A program made the position numbers and the translations under genes. From NCBI RefSeq assembly GCF_014108865.1, contig NZ_CP053928.1:930001-994000 (forward strand): a DNA stretch of 64,000 bases. Direction: 5' to 3'. The notes beneath the pieces were generated by a model. That model saw only the letters and a list, made by a program, of their open reading frames with translations, made no database searches and was not told the DNA's origin. Source of the stretch: Nocardioides sp. WS12 (GTDB taxonomy: Bacteria; Actinomycetota; Actinomycetes; Propionibacteriales; Nocardioidaceae). Of the stretch, positions 23,501-31,221 are shown one piece after another (the first letter of the stretch is position 1; each line of letters starts with the position of its first letter).

Positions 23501-24699
23501 GTCCCGTCATCGTGCGCGGACCTGCCGCCCATTCCACGCGGCCGGATCGGCGCTTCTTCGATCTCGAGCCGCAGCGCGGTCGCGCTGTCGAGCTCGCCCC
23601 ACCGGGCGGGCAGGTCCAGCACGGTGACGCCGTGCAGGCCGTCGGGCGGAATGACGTGGTTGCCGGGCGGCAGTTCGGCACCATCGGTGATCAGCAGGAT
23701 GTGCGGGCTCGCGGGCCGCTCGTCCGCACCGAAGCGCGGGCGTTCGGTGAGGTCCGGCGGGAGCATCGCCACCAGGTCGGTCAGCGACGTGGTGACCATC
23801 CGGGCCGGGCCGACTGCGTCGGTCTGGTGCTGGCTGTGGGCATGGGGGAGCCACTTCACCCAGTCCCAATTGGCCAGCGTCGCCTCGGTCGCGAGTACGG
23901 CGACCTGCAGGTTCTCCGGTGACTGGAAGGTGGTGGCCGAGCAGAGCAGGGTGCGTGCGAGCGAGCGCGCTTCCTCCTCGGCGCCGCAGATCTCGATCCG
24001 GTCGAACGCCCGCAGATCGATCGACGCGGGCAGGTCGGGCTGCAGCCGGTGGACCACGAGGAGCCGGTGCAACGCGGAGGCCGACGCCGGGTCGACGTCG
24101 TCGATCGGTGCGCCCTCCGGGGGCACGAGTTCGAGGGCGAGGGGTTGCGCGCAGACGCCGTACCGCACCTGCAGGAAGGCGGGATCGGCTGAGGACCGCT
24201 CCCACACTCGCGAGCGGTCCTCGGCGAGGGCGGGCAGCGCTGACGGGTCGGGGTGGATCCAGGTCAGCGCCCGGCGCTGCTGGTCGGCCGCGTCGCGGGC
24301 GACGCCGCGGACGGTCGCGAGGTAGCGGAGGTACTCGGTGCGCGAGCCCGTGACCTGCTGCTGGCGTTGCTTACGCTGCCGGTCGATCTGCACGATGATG
24401 AAGCCGAGCGTCGCGAACAGGAACATGCCGCCGGCGATGTAGCGCAGCGCAGGATTCTGCCCACTGCCCGTGCTGAGGCCGGCGACCAGGACGATCGACC
24501 CGAGGCTGCCCAGCATCGGGATCGCGTTCATCGCGACCCCGGCGGCGCCTTCGCTCGGCTGGATCTGCGGCGGCGGCTGGATCTGCAGCTGTCCGCTCGG
24601 CAGTTCGGGTCGCTCGCTGCGCCCCGCGCGCTGGGTCAGGCTTCCAGGCGCAGCCGTGCGCACCCTCCGGCCCTGGGCCGTATCCGGTGTCACGGTCAT
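20593..24699 (-). CDS. eccC: type VII secretion ATPase EccC
   Basis: The motor of an ESX-type secretion system, 1368 residues, with EccCa and EccCb in one chain. The N-terminal part has two membrane helices (MNAIPMLGSLGSIVLVAGLS; YIAGGMFLFATLGFIIVQI) and a DUF-type stalk. Three FtsK/SpoIIIE ATPase domains follow, with P-loops GATGSGKSE near residue 518, GGPRSGKST near 878 and GDGKSGKSN near 1164. Only the first has a canonical Walker B with Glu (FVVVDEFSEML). The others read VFLVIDGWG and VFVVVDDYD, as in known EccC where domains 2-3 are regulatory and bind the WXG100 signal. Start ATG follows GGGGAGC. It is divergent from the rest of the locus. Confidence 0.95.
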   Translation of the reverse strand: MTVTPDTAQGRRVRTAAPGSLTQRAGRSERPELPSGQLQIQPPPQIQPSEGAAGVAMNAIPMLGSLGSIVLVAGLSTGSGQNPALRYIAGGMFLFATLGFIIVQIDRQRKQRQQQVTGSRTEYLRYLATVRGVARDAADQQRRALTWIHPDPSALPALAEDRSRVWERSSADPAFLQVRYGVCAQPLALELVPPEGAPIDDVDPASASALHRLLVVHRLQPDLPASIDLRAFDRIEICGAEEEARSLARTLLCSATTFQSPENLQVAVLATEATLANWDWVKWLPHAHSQHQTDAVGPARMVTTSLTDLVAMLPPDLTERPRFGADERPASPHILLITDGAELPPGNHVIPPDGLHGVTVLDLPARWGELDSATALRLEIEEAPIRPRGMGGRSAHDDGTNTVPLVAVRLRTEPVRAKGDQCSLATAEALARRLTPLFTPSAGSSVGDDAVDITAPTDFMDLLGLGDVRTFDPDAAWRSRPARDRLRVPIGVGDGAAPVHLDIKESAQQGMGPHGLVIGATGSGKSEFLRTLVLGLAMTHSPEQLNMVLVDFKGGATFAGMSEMPHVSAVITNLSQELTLVDRMQDALSGEMVRRQELLREAGNFASIRDYEKARLSGDPAGAALPPLPSLFVVVDEFSEMLSAKPEFIDLFVAIGRLGRSLGLHLLLASQRLEEGRLRGLESHLSYRIGLRTFSAQESRAVLGVPDAYELPAVPGLGYLKPDPTSLTRFKSAYVSGPPEAGRRRVTRDSGGKVRGILPFTISEVQAFDLPETDSEPDVAPAAAAEDSSITLLDVAVQKMEGRGLAAHQVWLPPLDEPDTLDHLMADLAPHPDLGLVSMRWRNVGNLTIPLGTVDRPREQRRDTLTVSLSGAAGHVAVVGGPRSGKSTLLRTIVTSLAMTTTPLETQFYVLDFGGGTFSPLAALPHVAGVGSRSEPEVVRRILAEVKGIVDRREKYFRSQGIDSIETYRSRRGQGRADDGYGDVFLVIDGWGTLRSEFDDLELEIQQLAGRGLTFGLHVVTSSTRWPDFRAAMRDVLGTRLELRLGDPIDSEIDRKVAALVPMNRPGRGLVPGKLHFLSALPRIDSDPSAGTLGDGVDALISAVAKNWRGPTGPKLRLLPDRISLDEVRALTATPPARQLLLAINEKELAPVGLDVDAEPHLLLFGDGKSGKSNLLRTYCQEIMRTRTPAEAQIVVVDYRRSLLGEVPEEYLLNYLTSATQAQPALNDLATYLQNRIPGPDVTPEQLRNRSWWSGAEVFVVVDDYDLVATQQSSPVALLQPLLAQARDVGLHVAIARRSGGASRALYEPVIQSLRDLAMPGILLAGNRDEGVLLGNVRPGPAQPGRGRLITRDRGTETVQLAWTDPSV

Positions 24700-24860
24700 T
24701 CGGTGCTCCCCTGTCGTCGACGCCCGATCATGCGACGGCCCCGATGATAGGCGGCGGCGTCAGTGGGTAGAGAGAGGTCTGTGGAAGCACGAAACGTACG
24801 ACTACCCTGCGGACGGGGCCGTGAACCGCGGTGACGACTATGGATTTCTCGGGAGGCGCG

Positions 24861-26264
24861 ATGTCGGGTACGCCGTCCCGGCCGCCTGCGGCCGGAACAG
24901 TGACCGCAGTGACGGTCCACGGACCCCTCGGTGTCCTCGATCTCACGGTGCCCACGGACGCGACGCTTGCCGACGTGGCCGTGGCCTACGCCGCGGAGAC
25001 CGGGCTGGCGGTGCCGTTGCCGTTCGTCAGCCGCACGGGTGAGCCGCTCCCGATGGCGACGGAGGTCGGTGCTGCGGGACTGGTCGCCGGTTCCGTGCTG
25101 GTCGCGGTCGACCCGGCGTACCGCCCGGCAGCGCCTCGACGTGTCCGATCGGGTGAGTCCCGATCGAACGGAGCGGTCCCCGGCACGGCGTCGAGCACCT
25201 GGCTGACGGTCGCTGTCGCCCTGGCGGTTGCGGCCGCGTGGTCCACGACCCGCCTCGCACCCGACGACCGGTTGCCGGCGATCGTCGTACTGCTCCTGAC
25301 CGCGCTGGTCGGCTGCCTGCCGTTCGGTGCCCTGGCCACGCAGCGCGTGCTGGCGGCCCCGGCCTTTGCCGCTGCTGCCGTCTTCGCAGCAGCGTGGGAT
25401 CCCCTCGACGAGCGTCTGCCGACCGTCTTCGGTGCCGCGGCGTTGGCCGCCGCGGTGACGGCTGCGGTCGGCCGGGCGCTGGCGGATCCCGACAGCAGTG
25501 CCGAGGTCGGCCTCCGGATCCAGATGCTGGTGGGCTCCGCCTGGTTCGCGCTGGCCGGCGTCGGCGCGCTGACCAATGTGGCCCCCCAGGTGGTGTGGGC
25601 CGTGCTCTTCCTGCTGGCGGTGCTGGGTGCGCGTTTCGTGCCCGAGGTGGCCATCGACGTACCGGACCAGTACCTCCTCGACCTCGAACGTCTCGCCGTG
25701 ACGGCCTGGTCGGCTCGCGAACGGCCGACCGGACGCCGTGGCCGGATCGTGGTCCCCGAGCAGGCCGTGAGTGTGGTCGCTGCCCGCGGAGCGCGCGCGA
25801 TCAGTGCCGCCGCGGTGGCGATCCTCGTCGTGGTCCTCGTGTCCGCTCCGATGGTGCTCTGGACTGCCGACCTGCCGCTGGACCGGATCGGCGCACGCTG
25901 CCTGGTCGGCTTCGGTGGCGGCACCCTGCTGCTCGCTGCCCGGAGTTACCGCCACGTCCTGGCCCGGAGATTGTTGCGACTTTCCGGGGTCATCTCGGTC
26001 GGTCTCGTCGCCCTGGTCCTGCTCGGAGTGATGGGTCCGGGGGAGCCGTCGGACGGTTCCAGCCTGCCCGGATTCCTGGCGATGGCCGCGATCGCGTTGG
26101 CCGCAATCCTTGTCCTGGTGGGGGTTCTGGTCGGTCGAGGCTGGCGTTCGGCCTGGTGGTCGCGACGTGCAGAGGTCGCCGAAGCGGTGTGCGGTTCGTT
26201 CGCTTTCGGGGCCGTTGTGGTGGCCGTTGGATTCTTCCGTCATCTGTGGGAAGTGACGGGTTGA
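24861..26264 (+). CDS. EccD-like membrane protein (first copy)
   Basis: About 467 residues with an N-terminal ubiquitin-like domain (TVTAVTVHGPLGVLDLTVPT, then ATLADVAVAYAAETGL; YukD/EccD type) and about eleven membrane helices from residue 115 on. This is the architecture of EccD, which forms the inner-membrane pore vestibule in ESX systems. A second, quite different EccD-like gene lies at 27141. GGGAGG five bases before ATG 24861 sets the start; in-frame GTG 24831 and ATG 24840 lack such a site. It is divergent from eccC and upstream of the two WXG100 genes. Confidence 0.82.
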   Translation: MSGTPSRPPAAGTVTAVTVHGPLGVLDLTVPTDATLADVAVAYAAETGLAVPLPFVSRTGEPLPMATEVGAAGLVAGSVLVAVDPAYRPAAPRRVRSGESRSNGAVPGTASSTWLTVAVALAVAAAWSTTRLAPDDRLPAIVVLLLTALVGCLPFGALATQRVLAAPAFAAAAVFAAAWDPLDERLPTVFGAAALAAAVTAAVGRALADPDSSAEVGLRIQMLVGSAWFALAGVGALTNVAPQVVWAVLFLLAVLGARFVPEVAIDVPDQYLLDLERLAVTAWSARERPTGRRGRIVVPEQAVSVVAARGARAISAAAVAILVVVLVSAPMVLWTADLPLDRIGARCLVGFGGGTLLLAARSYRHVLARRLLRLSGVISVGLVALVLLGVMGPGEPSDGSSLPGFLAMAAIALAAILVLVGVLVGRGWRSAWWSRRAEVAEAVCGSFAFGAVVVAVGFFRHLWEVTG

Positions 26265-26307
26265 TGTTTAGCCCGGTCGGTGGCCGGGGTACCACCCATC
26301 GCGTCGG

Positions 26308-26341
26308 CTCTTTGAAAGCACTCGGGAGCCAGTTCAAAGAG
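26308..26341 (+). repeat. 9-bp inverted repeat in the leader of the WXG100 pair
   Basis: CTCTTTGAA (26308-26316) and TTCAAAGAG (26333-26341) flank a 16-base centre, 65 bases before the first WXG100 start. It could fold in the mRNA leader or be a protein site. Confidence 0.45.
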
Positions 26342-26405
26342 GTAAACCGCAACCAGTGGCCAGTCAGATGAGCCGGCCGCAACCAGAGACCAAGGGAGAA
26401 CAGAC

Positions 26406-26723
26406 ATGACTGTCGAGTTCGGACAGGCAGAAGGCGCACTCAAGCGGATCGCCGATCGAGTCATCCAGGCCAAGGATGAGTTCGGCAAGCACTCCAGCAC
26501 CCTCGACGGCCAGATCAGCGCGTTGAAGGGCAAGTGGGAGGGCGACGGCGGTCGCGCGTTCATGGTCCTTCACCAGGCATGGACCGAGAAGCACAAGGTC
26601 GTCACGACGGCACTGGACAAGTTCCACGCCTCGCTGACCGAGACCGAGAAGGACAACGTTGCAGTCGACCAGCAGGCCGGCGGCAGCATGAACAACCTCA
26701 TCAACAAACTCGGCAACCTCTGA
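26406..26723 (+). CDS. WXG100-family secreted protein (first of pair)
   Basis: A 105-residue helical-hairpin protein of the EsxA/EsxB family, the presumed substrate of the adjacent type VII system. The turn between the two helices reads GKWEGDGGRAF, the W-x-G motif. Helix one is VIQAKDEFGKHSSTLDGQIS, helix two HQAWTEKHKVVTTALDKF. There is no signal peptide, as expected. Start ATG follows GGGAGAACAGAC. It is paired with the next WXG100 gene 28 bases downstream and should form a heterodimer with it. Confidence 0.93.
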   Translation: MTVEFGQAEGALKRIADRVIQAKDEFGKHSSTLDGQISALKGKWEGDGGRAFMVLHQAWTEKHKVVTTALDKFHASLTETEKDNVAVDQQAGGSMNNLINKLGNL

Positions 26724-26751
26724 GCCGGACGAGAAACCAAGGAGATATGAC

Positions 26752-27048
26752 ATGAGCCTCGACGGCCTCCGCGTCAACCACGGCGAGCTCGAAGCCGCTG
26801 CCCAGAACATGTACGCCACCGTCCAGAAGCTGGACGAGTCGCTCAACAACCTCGAGAAGGACATCGCCAACGATGTCGCCACCTGGTCCGGCCAGCAGCA
26901 GGAGGCCTACCGCGTCTCCAAGGCTTCCTGGGACTGGGCGATGCAGGAGATGAAGGACCTGCTCGACGAGAGCCACAAGACCGTCTACTCGTCGAACGCC
27001 GAGTACATGGCCGCCGACAAGCGCGGCGCGGGCCGATTCGAATTCTGA
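26752..27048 (+). CDS. WXG100-family secreted protein (second of pair)
   Basis: A 98-residue WXG100 protein with ATWSGQQQEAY as the W-x-G turn. The C-terminal part after helix two contains AEYMAADKRG, which fits the type VII export signal Y-x-x-x-D/E, so this partner probably carries the signal recognised by EccC. The AAGGAGATATGAC ribosome binding site is strong. A hairpin follows the gene, which may raise the level of the two substrates over the downstream membrane components. Confidence 0.93.
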   Translation: MSLDGLRVNHGELEAAAQNMYATVQKLDESLNNLEKDIANDVATWSGQQQEAYRVSKASWDWAMQEMKDLLDESHKTVYSSNAEYMAADKRGAGRFEF

Positions 27049-27061
27049 TCAGTCACACCAC

Positions 27062-27099
27062 AGCGAGGGGCCGACGCACACGCGTCGGTCCCTTTCGCT
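27062..27099 (+). terminator. hairpin between WXG100 pair and second eccD
   Basis: A stem with core CCGACGC/GCGTCGG around loop ACAC, extended outward to AGCGA/CGCT with a small bulge. It is not followed by a T-run, so partial termination is likelier than full. Confidence 0.6.
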
Positions 27100-27140
27100 G
27101 ATGTCAGGATGAGGCCACGGTCTCGGGAAGGGTTGAGCAG

Positions 27141-28523
27141 ATGACACAGGCAGGTCGGGTTTCGGGGGCAGTGGCCTCCGGGCTGGTCCGGGTGACGATA
27201 ACTTCGGGCACACGGCGTGTGGACCTCGTGCTCCCCGGAGCGATTCCGGTCGCGGAGTTGCTCCCCGAACTGGCCCGCAGCGTCGGGTTGCTGGATCCGG
27301 CGACGGTCCACGGTGGTTATCGCGTCGGTACGGCGGACGGCCGCCGACTGGCGCCCGACACCGGACTGATCCTGCAGGGCGTCGAGGACGGCGGCCTGCT
27401 CACGGTGTCCGCCGGCGTCGACGACCCGGCTCCGCGGGTCTACGACGACGTGGTCGAGGCCATGACCGATGTCGTCGAGCACGATCTCCGGCCGTGGCTG
27501 CCCGCCTCCGGTCGTCACACGGCGCTGACGGCGGCCGGTCTGTTCCTCGCCCTCGGACTGGTGGCGCTGCTCATCCAGCGCGGCTCGGACCTCGCGGGTG
27601 CAGCGACCGCCCTGGTCGCTCTCGCCCTGTGCGCGGGCGGCATCGTCCTGTCCCGCGCCCAGCACGAACCGGAAGCTGCCGTCGGGGTCTCCTGGCTCGG
27701 TGCCGCCTACGCGGCCGCCGCCGGCGTGATGTTCGCGCCGCTCGACGCCGACCTGTTCGCCGAACCACTGGCTTTCGCCGGCGCCGGTGCGCTGATGGCC
27801 GGTCTGATCTGCGTGATCGGCCTCGGTGCCGGTCGGACGCTGGTCTTCCCGCCCGTCGTCATCGGTGTGCTCGCGCTCGTCATCGGCCTCTATCTCCGTT
27901 CTGCCGACGGTGAGGGCTTCGAACCCGCACCGCTGCTCACCACGGTCCTCGCGCTCGTGGTGCTGGCCGGCAGCGTCTTCCCGTGGCTCGCGCTCGGCGC
28001 CACCTCCACCCGGGTGGACCAGCTCTTCGCTCCGTCCGACATCACGGCCGATCCCGAGGACATCGAGCATTCCCGGGTCGCCGCTGATGCCCGGATCGCG
28101 CACGAGATCCTGCTCGCCATCTCCGGCACCGTCGGCCTGCTGCTGGTCCTCGTCGCGCCGCTGGCGGTCAGCCTCGGCGTGAGCGGCACGCTGCTCGCGG
28201 TGGACGCCTGCCTCATCGTGATGTTGCGGACGCGGCAGTACCGCACCGGCAGCGAGGTGCTCCTCGGGCTCGGGACCGGCATCGCCGGGCTCGCCGTGAC
28301 CGCCCTCGCGGTGCTCTCGATGCACGACGACTGGCGCCCCACGCTGTCGGTGCTGCTCGCGGTGATGGGTGCGGTCCTGCTGACGGCGACGTTGTCGCCG
28401 TCGGTTCCCTCGGTCCGCCGTGGCCGGCTGGGCGACGTCCTTGAGTCGGTCGCCCTGCTCACCCTGCTGCCCTTGCTGGTCATCGCGGTCGGCCTCTTCA
28501 CCCAGGTTCGCCAGGCGATCTGA
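27141..28523 (+). CDS. eccD: EccD-like membrane protein (second copy)
   Basis: A 460-residue EccD: an N-terminal ubiquitin-like domain (LVRVTITSGTRRVDLVLPGA, IPVAELLPELARSVGLLD) and about eleven membrane helices. GRRLAPDTGLILQGVEDGG in the ubiquitin-like part is close to mycobacterial EccD. It overlaps eccB by one base (TGATG), which marks it as the canonical EccD of this locus. EccD normally acts as a dimer per protomer of the ESX pore; the presence of a second diverged copy (24861) raises the possibility of a heterodimer. Confidence 0.88.
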   Translation: MTQAGRVSGAVASGLVRVTITSGTRRVDLVLPGAIPVAELLPELARSVGLLDPATVHGGYRVGTADGRRLAPDTGLILQGVEDGGLLTVSAGVDDPAPRVYDDVVEAMTDVVEHDLRPWLPASGRHTALTAAGLFLALGLVALLIQRGSDLAGAATALVALALCAGGIVLSRAQHEPEAAVGVSWLGAAYAAAAGVMFAPLDADLFAEPLAFAGAGALMAGLICVIGLGAGRTLVFPPVVIGVLALVIGLYLRSADGEGFEPAPLLTTVLALVVLAGSVFPWLALGATSTRVDQLFAPSDITADPEDIEHSRVAADARIAHEILLAISGTVGLLLVLVAPLAVSLGVSGTLLAVDACLIVMLRTRQYRTGSEVLLGLGTGIAGLAVTALAVLSMHDDWRPTLSVLLAVMGAVLLTATLSPSVPSVRRGRLGDVLESVALLTLLPLLVIAVGLFTQVRQAI

Positions 28524-29965
28524 TGGCCACCAAGAAGGACCTTGTCGAGGCGTACTCCTTCAGCCGGCGGCGGCTGGTCACCGCGTTCGTGTCCGGGGCC
28601 CCCGGTGGGCGTGAGGTCGAGCCGGCCCGTCCGGGCCGGATGATCGTCGGTGGCGTCGCGCTCGCCGTACTGCTCATCGCGGGAGCGGCGGTCGCCGGCG
28701 CCCTCACCGATCGTCCGCCGGCCGACTGGGACACCCCGGGCCTGGTGACCGACGACCACGGTGCGCTCTACGTCATCCTCGAAGAGGACGCCGTCCCCGG
28801 CCAGCCGCGACTGCGCCAGATCATCAACGTGACCTCGGCCCAGCTCATCCTGGGTGCCGCCGTGAAGACCAAGAGCGTCCCGGAGGACGAACTCAATGTC
28901 CAGGACAAGGGTGCGCCGATCGGCATCCTCGACGCGCCCGCCACCGTGCCGGCGGCCGGCCAGCTGATCAACAGCGGCTGGACGTCCTGCACGGCTTCCG
29001 GCAGCGGCATCAAGACCGAGGTGACGGACCGTCCCGGCGTCACGTTGACGCCCGGCGACGGCTTCGTGGTGCGGGGTGCCGACAGCGGCAAGCCGTACCT
29101 CATCGCCGAGGCCGGCGTGGGTCCACTGCGGCGTGCCTACAGCTACGAGTTGCCCGCGAACAACGACGGCCTCTACATCGCGGTCGGCGTCTCGCCCACC
29201 GACGTGATCACCGTCCCCGACGAGTGGCTCTCGCTGTTCCCGGTCGGCGGTCCCCTGAACGGGGCGGGCCTCGGCATCGCCGGTCTGGGGAACTCCGTGG
29301 ACCTCCCGGGCTACACCGCGGGCGCGCGCGTCGGCGACTACTACTTCGACTCCGGCCGGACCCTCGCGGCGACCAGGAACGGCTTCGTCCTCCTGTCCGA
29401 CTTCGCGGCAGCGGTGCTGCGCAACACGACCCTGCCGGGCGCCGGCCGCAAACCGGTTGAGCTCAAGCGTTCGGAAGGGGCTGGCTTCAACATCGACGAG
29501 AGCGCCGATCCGTACGGCGACGCGGCCTGGCCGGACGACATGCTGCGGGGCTCGGCTGGTGCCAACGACCAGATCTGCGCCCAGCTCGTGACCGAGGAGG
29601 ACGAGCTGCCGAGGGCCTTGCTCGCCACCGTGCCGTCCGGCTCAGCCATGCTCGAAGGTGTTGCCGAGGGCGAGCGGGAGGTCAACGTGATGTCCGGTCG
29701 AGGGGCCCTGATCCGCTCGGCCGAATGGACGACCTCGCGCGGCGGGACCACCTTCCTCATCGACGATCGCGGCCGGACCAACTCGGTGGCTGGCGCGCTC
29801 GAAGTGGAGCGGCTCGGCTACCAGAAAGTCCCCGCCGTCGTCATCCCCGACTCCTGGAACAAGCTGTTCCAACCCGGCGCGGACCTCTCGGTCCTCGCGG
29901 CCCTCTGCCCGCCGACGACGAACGCGCCGACGAAGGCCGACGAGGACAAGAACACGTGTTCGTGA
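28523..29965 (+). CDS. eccB: type VII secretion protein EccB
   Basis: A 480-residue ESX core component. The N-terminal cytoplasmic segment MATKKDLVEAYSFSRRRLVT is the conserved EccB start. One membrane helix follows (MIVGGVALAVLLIAGAAVAG, about residues 41-60), then a large periplasmic/outer domain with the repeat fold (DDHGALYVILEEDAVPGQPR; VLRNTTLPGAGRKPVELKRS). Four cysteines in the exported part (TSCTAS, QICAQL, AALCPP and NTCS) could form disulfides. Start overlaps the eccD stop; its own stop overlaps the mycosin start as GTGA. Confidence 0.93.
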   Translation: MATKKDLVEAYSFSRRRLVTAFVSGAPGGREVEPARPGRMIVGGVALAVLLIAGAAVAGALTDRPPADWDTPGLVTDDHGALYVILEEDAVPGQPRLRQIINVTSAQLILGAAVKTKSVPEDELNVQDKGAPIGILDAPATVPAAGQLINSGWTSCTASGSGIKTEVTDRPGVTLTPGDGFVVRGADSGKPYLIAEAGVGPLRRAYSYELPANNDGLYIAVGVSPTDVITVPDEWLSLFPVGGPLNGAGLGIAGLGNSVDLPGYTAGARVGDYYFDSGRTLAATRNGFVLLSDFAAAVLRNTTLPGAGRKPVELKRSEGAGFNIDESADPYGDAAWPDDMLRGSAGANDQICAQLVTEEDELPRALLATVPSGSAMLEGVAEGEREVNVMSGRGALIRSAEWTTSRGGTTFLIDDRGRTNSVAGALEVERLGYQKVPAVVIPDSWNKLFQPGADLSVLAALCPPTTNAPTKADEDKNTCS

Positions 29966-31221
29966 AGGTACGACGACCGCTGATCGCTTCCCTGGCGGCG
30001 ATCTCGTGCGTGCCGGTCCTGCTGATCCCCGGGGCATCGGTCGCGCACCAGGCCGCCGTGGCCGCCGAAGGTCCGGAGTGCTCGGCCGTGTCGCCGGACG
30101 ACGACGTGGAGCGTCCGGTCACCGGCGAGAACACGGCGATGGAGGCACTCCAGGTCCCGCAGGCCTGGGCGCAGGCAGACAAGACGGGCAAGCGCCCGGG
30201 GGCCGGCGTGACCGTGGTCGTCGTGGACAGCGGTATCTCCGGTCTGCGTGACCGCGGCCCGGCGCCGGTGAAGAGTGCCCACGGCCTGATCGTGGGCGGC
30301 ATCATCGCCGGACCGAACCAGCCGAAGCCGGCGGTCCCCGTGGGCATCGCCCCCGGCGCCGACCTCGTCGACGAACCGTTCTACAACGTGCCGCGCGGCG
30401 AGGAGCAGGACGGACTCCTGCTCCCGATGTCCGATGCCCTCGAACAGCACCTGAGGGGCGTCACCGCCCGCCGGCGCAGCGGGGCGCTCAAGGGCCCCAC
30501 CATCGTGCTGATTCCGATGGAGGTGTTGCACACCGACTCCCTGGAGAAGGCCGTGGCGGCGCTCGTCGCGTCCGGCGTGCTGGTGATCGCTGCCGCCGGC
30601 GACCGGCCCGCGGACGACTCGTTCCTGACGTCGTACGCCAACGACAAGGCGTCACCGGGCGAGGACGCGGTCGCGGACGTCTGGCCGGCGGGCGGCGACG
30701 GCGTCGTCTCCGTGGGCGTCTCGACGCCGACCGACGGTGTGCTCCGCAACTCGGGCATCGACCTGGCCGCGCCCGGCACCGGGTCCGTCTCCAAGGCGCT
30801 CAACGGCGCGTGGTGCGTGGTCACGACGATCTCCTCGCACTGGGCGGCCGCCCAGGTCGCCGGCGTCGCGGCCGTCGTGTGGTCGGTCCACCGCGGCGAC
30901 ACCGCGAAGCAGCTCGAGGAGCGCCTCGAGGGCACGGCGAGCGGCAACGGCGAGGGCGCCAGCCCGCTGACCGGGTACGGCGTCGTGCAACCCGTGGAGG
31001 CGATCCTCCGCGACGTCAACGGGATGGGTGCCGAAGGGCATGAGGCGGACGTCGTACAGCGGGCCAGGGAGCCGCGTGAGCGCGCCGACCTGCTCGCCGA
31101 AGCGCGCGACAACGCCGTCTGGTGGGGTCTCGGCGGCGGTGGGGCGCTGGTGATCCTGGTGGTGCTGCGCCCGGTGTTGTCGCGCCGTCGTACGACGGGC
31201 GGCTCAGAACTCCGTCGGTGA
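29962..31221 (+). CDS. mycP: mycosin-like S8 protease of the ESX locus, catalytic serine replaced
   Basis: About 419 residues: signal peptide (MKVRRPLIASLAAISCVPVL), subtilase domain and a C-terminal membrane anchor (WWGLGGGGALVILVVLRPVL), the MycP layout. Asp89 is in VVVVDSGIS and His107 in SAHGLIVGGIIAG. Where GTSxAAPxVAG should stand, the protein reads SSHWAAAQVAG, so the nucleophile position 293 is His. The oxyanion-hole Asn in AAAGN is Asp214 (AAAGD). Peptidase activity is therefore doubtful. Mycosins are known to be needed for stability of the ESX membrane complex even without catalysis, which would explain conservation. GTG 29962 is chosen because it overlaps the eccB stop (GTGA). Confidence 0.87.
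   Translation: MKVRRPLIASLAAISCVPVLLIPGASVAHQAAVAAEGPECSAVSPDDDVERPVTGENTAMEALQVPQAWAQADKTGKRPGAGVTVVVVDSGISGLRDRGPAPVKSAHGLIVGGIIAGPNQPKPAVPVGIAPGADLVDEPFYNVPRGEEQDGLLLPMSDALEQHLRGVTARRRSGALKGPTIVLIPMEVLHTDSLEKAVAALVASGVLVIAAAGDRPADDSFLTSYANDKASPGEDAVADVWPAGGDGVVSVGVSTPTDGVLRNSGIDLAAPGTGSVSKALNGAWCVVTTISSHWAAAQVAGVAAVVWSVHRGDTAKQLEERLEGTASGNGEGASPLTGYGVVQPVEAILRDVNGMGAEGHEADVVQRAREPRERADLLAEARDNAVWWGLGGGGALVILVVLRPVLSRRRTTGGSELRR

Noticed and set aside
21217..23922. 901-codon open frame antisense to eccC
   Set aside because: Composition is Arg/Gly/Ala-rich without domains; it is a high-GC shadow of the eccC frame.
24696..26243. 515-codon open frame antisense to the first eccD-like gene
   Set aside because: Shadow frame; the EccD-like protein has a clear ubiquitin-like domain and regular membrane helices.
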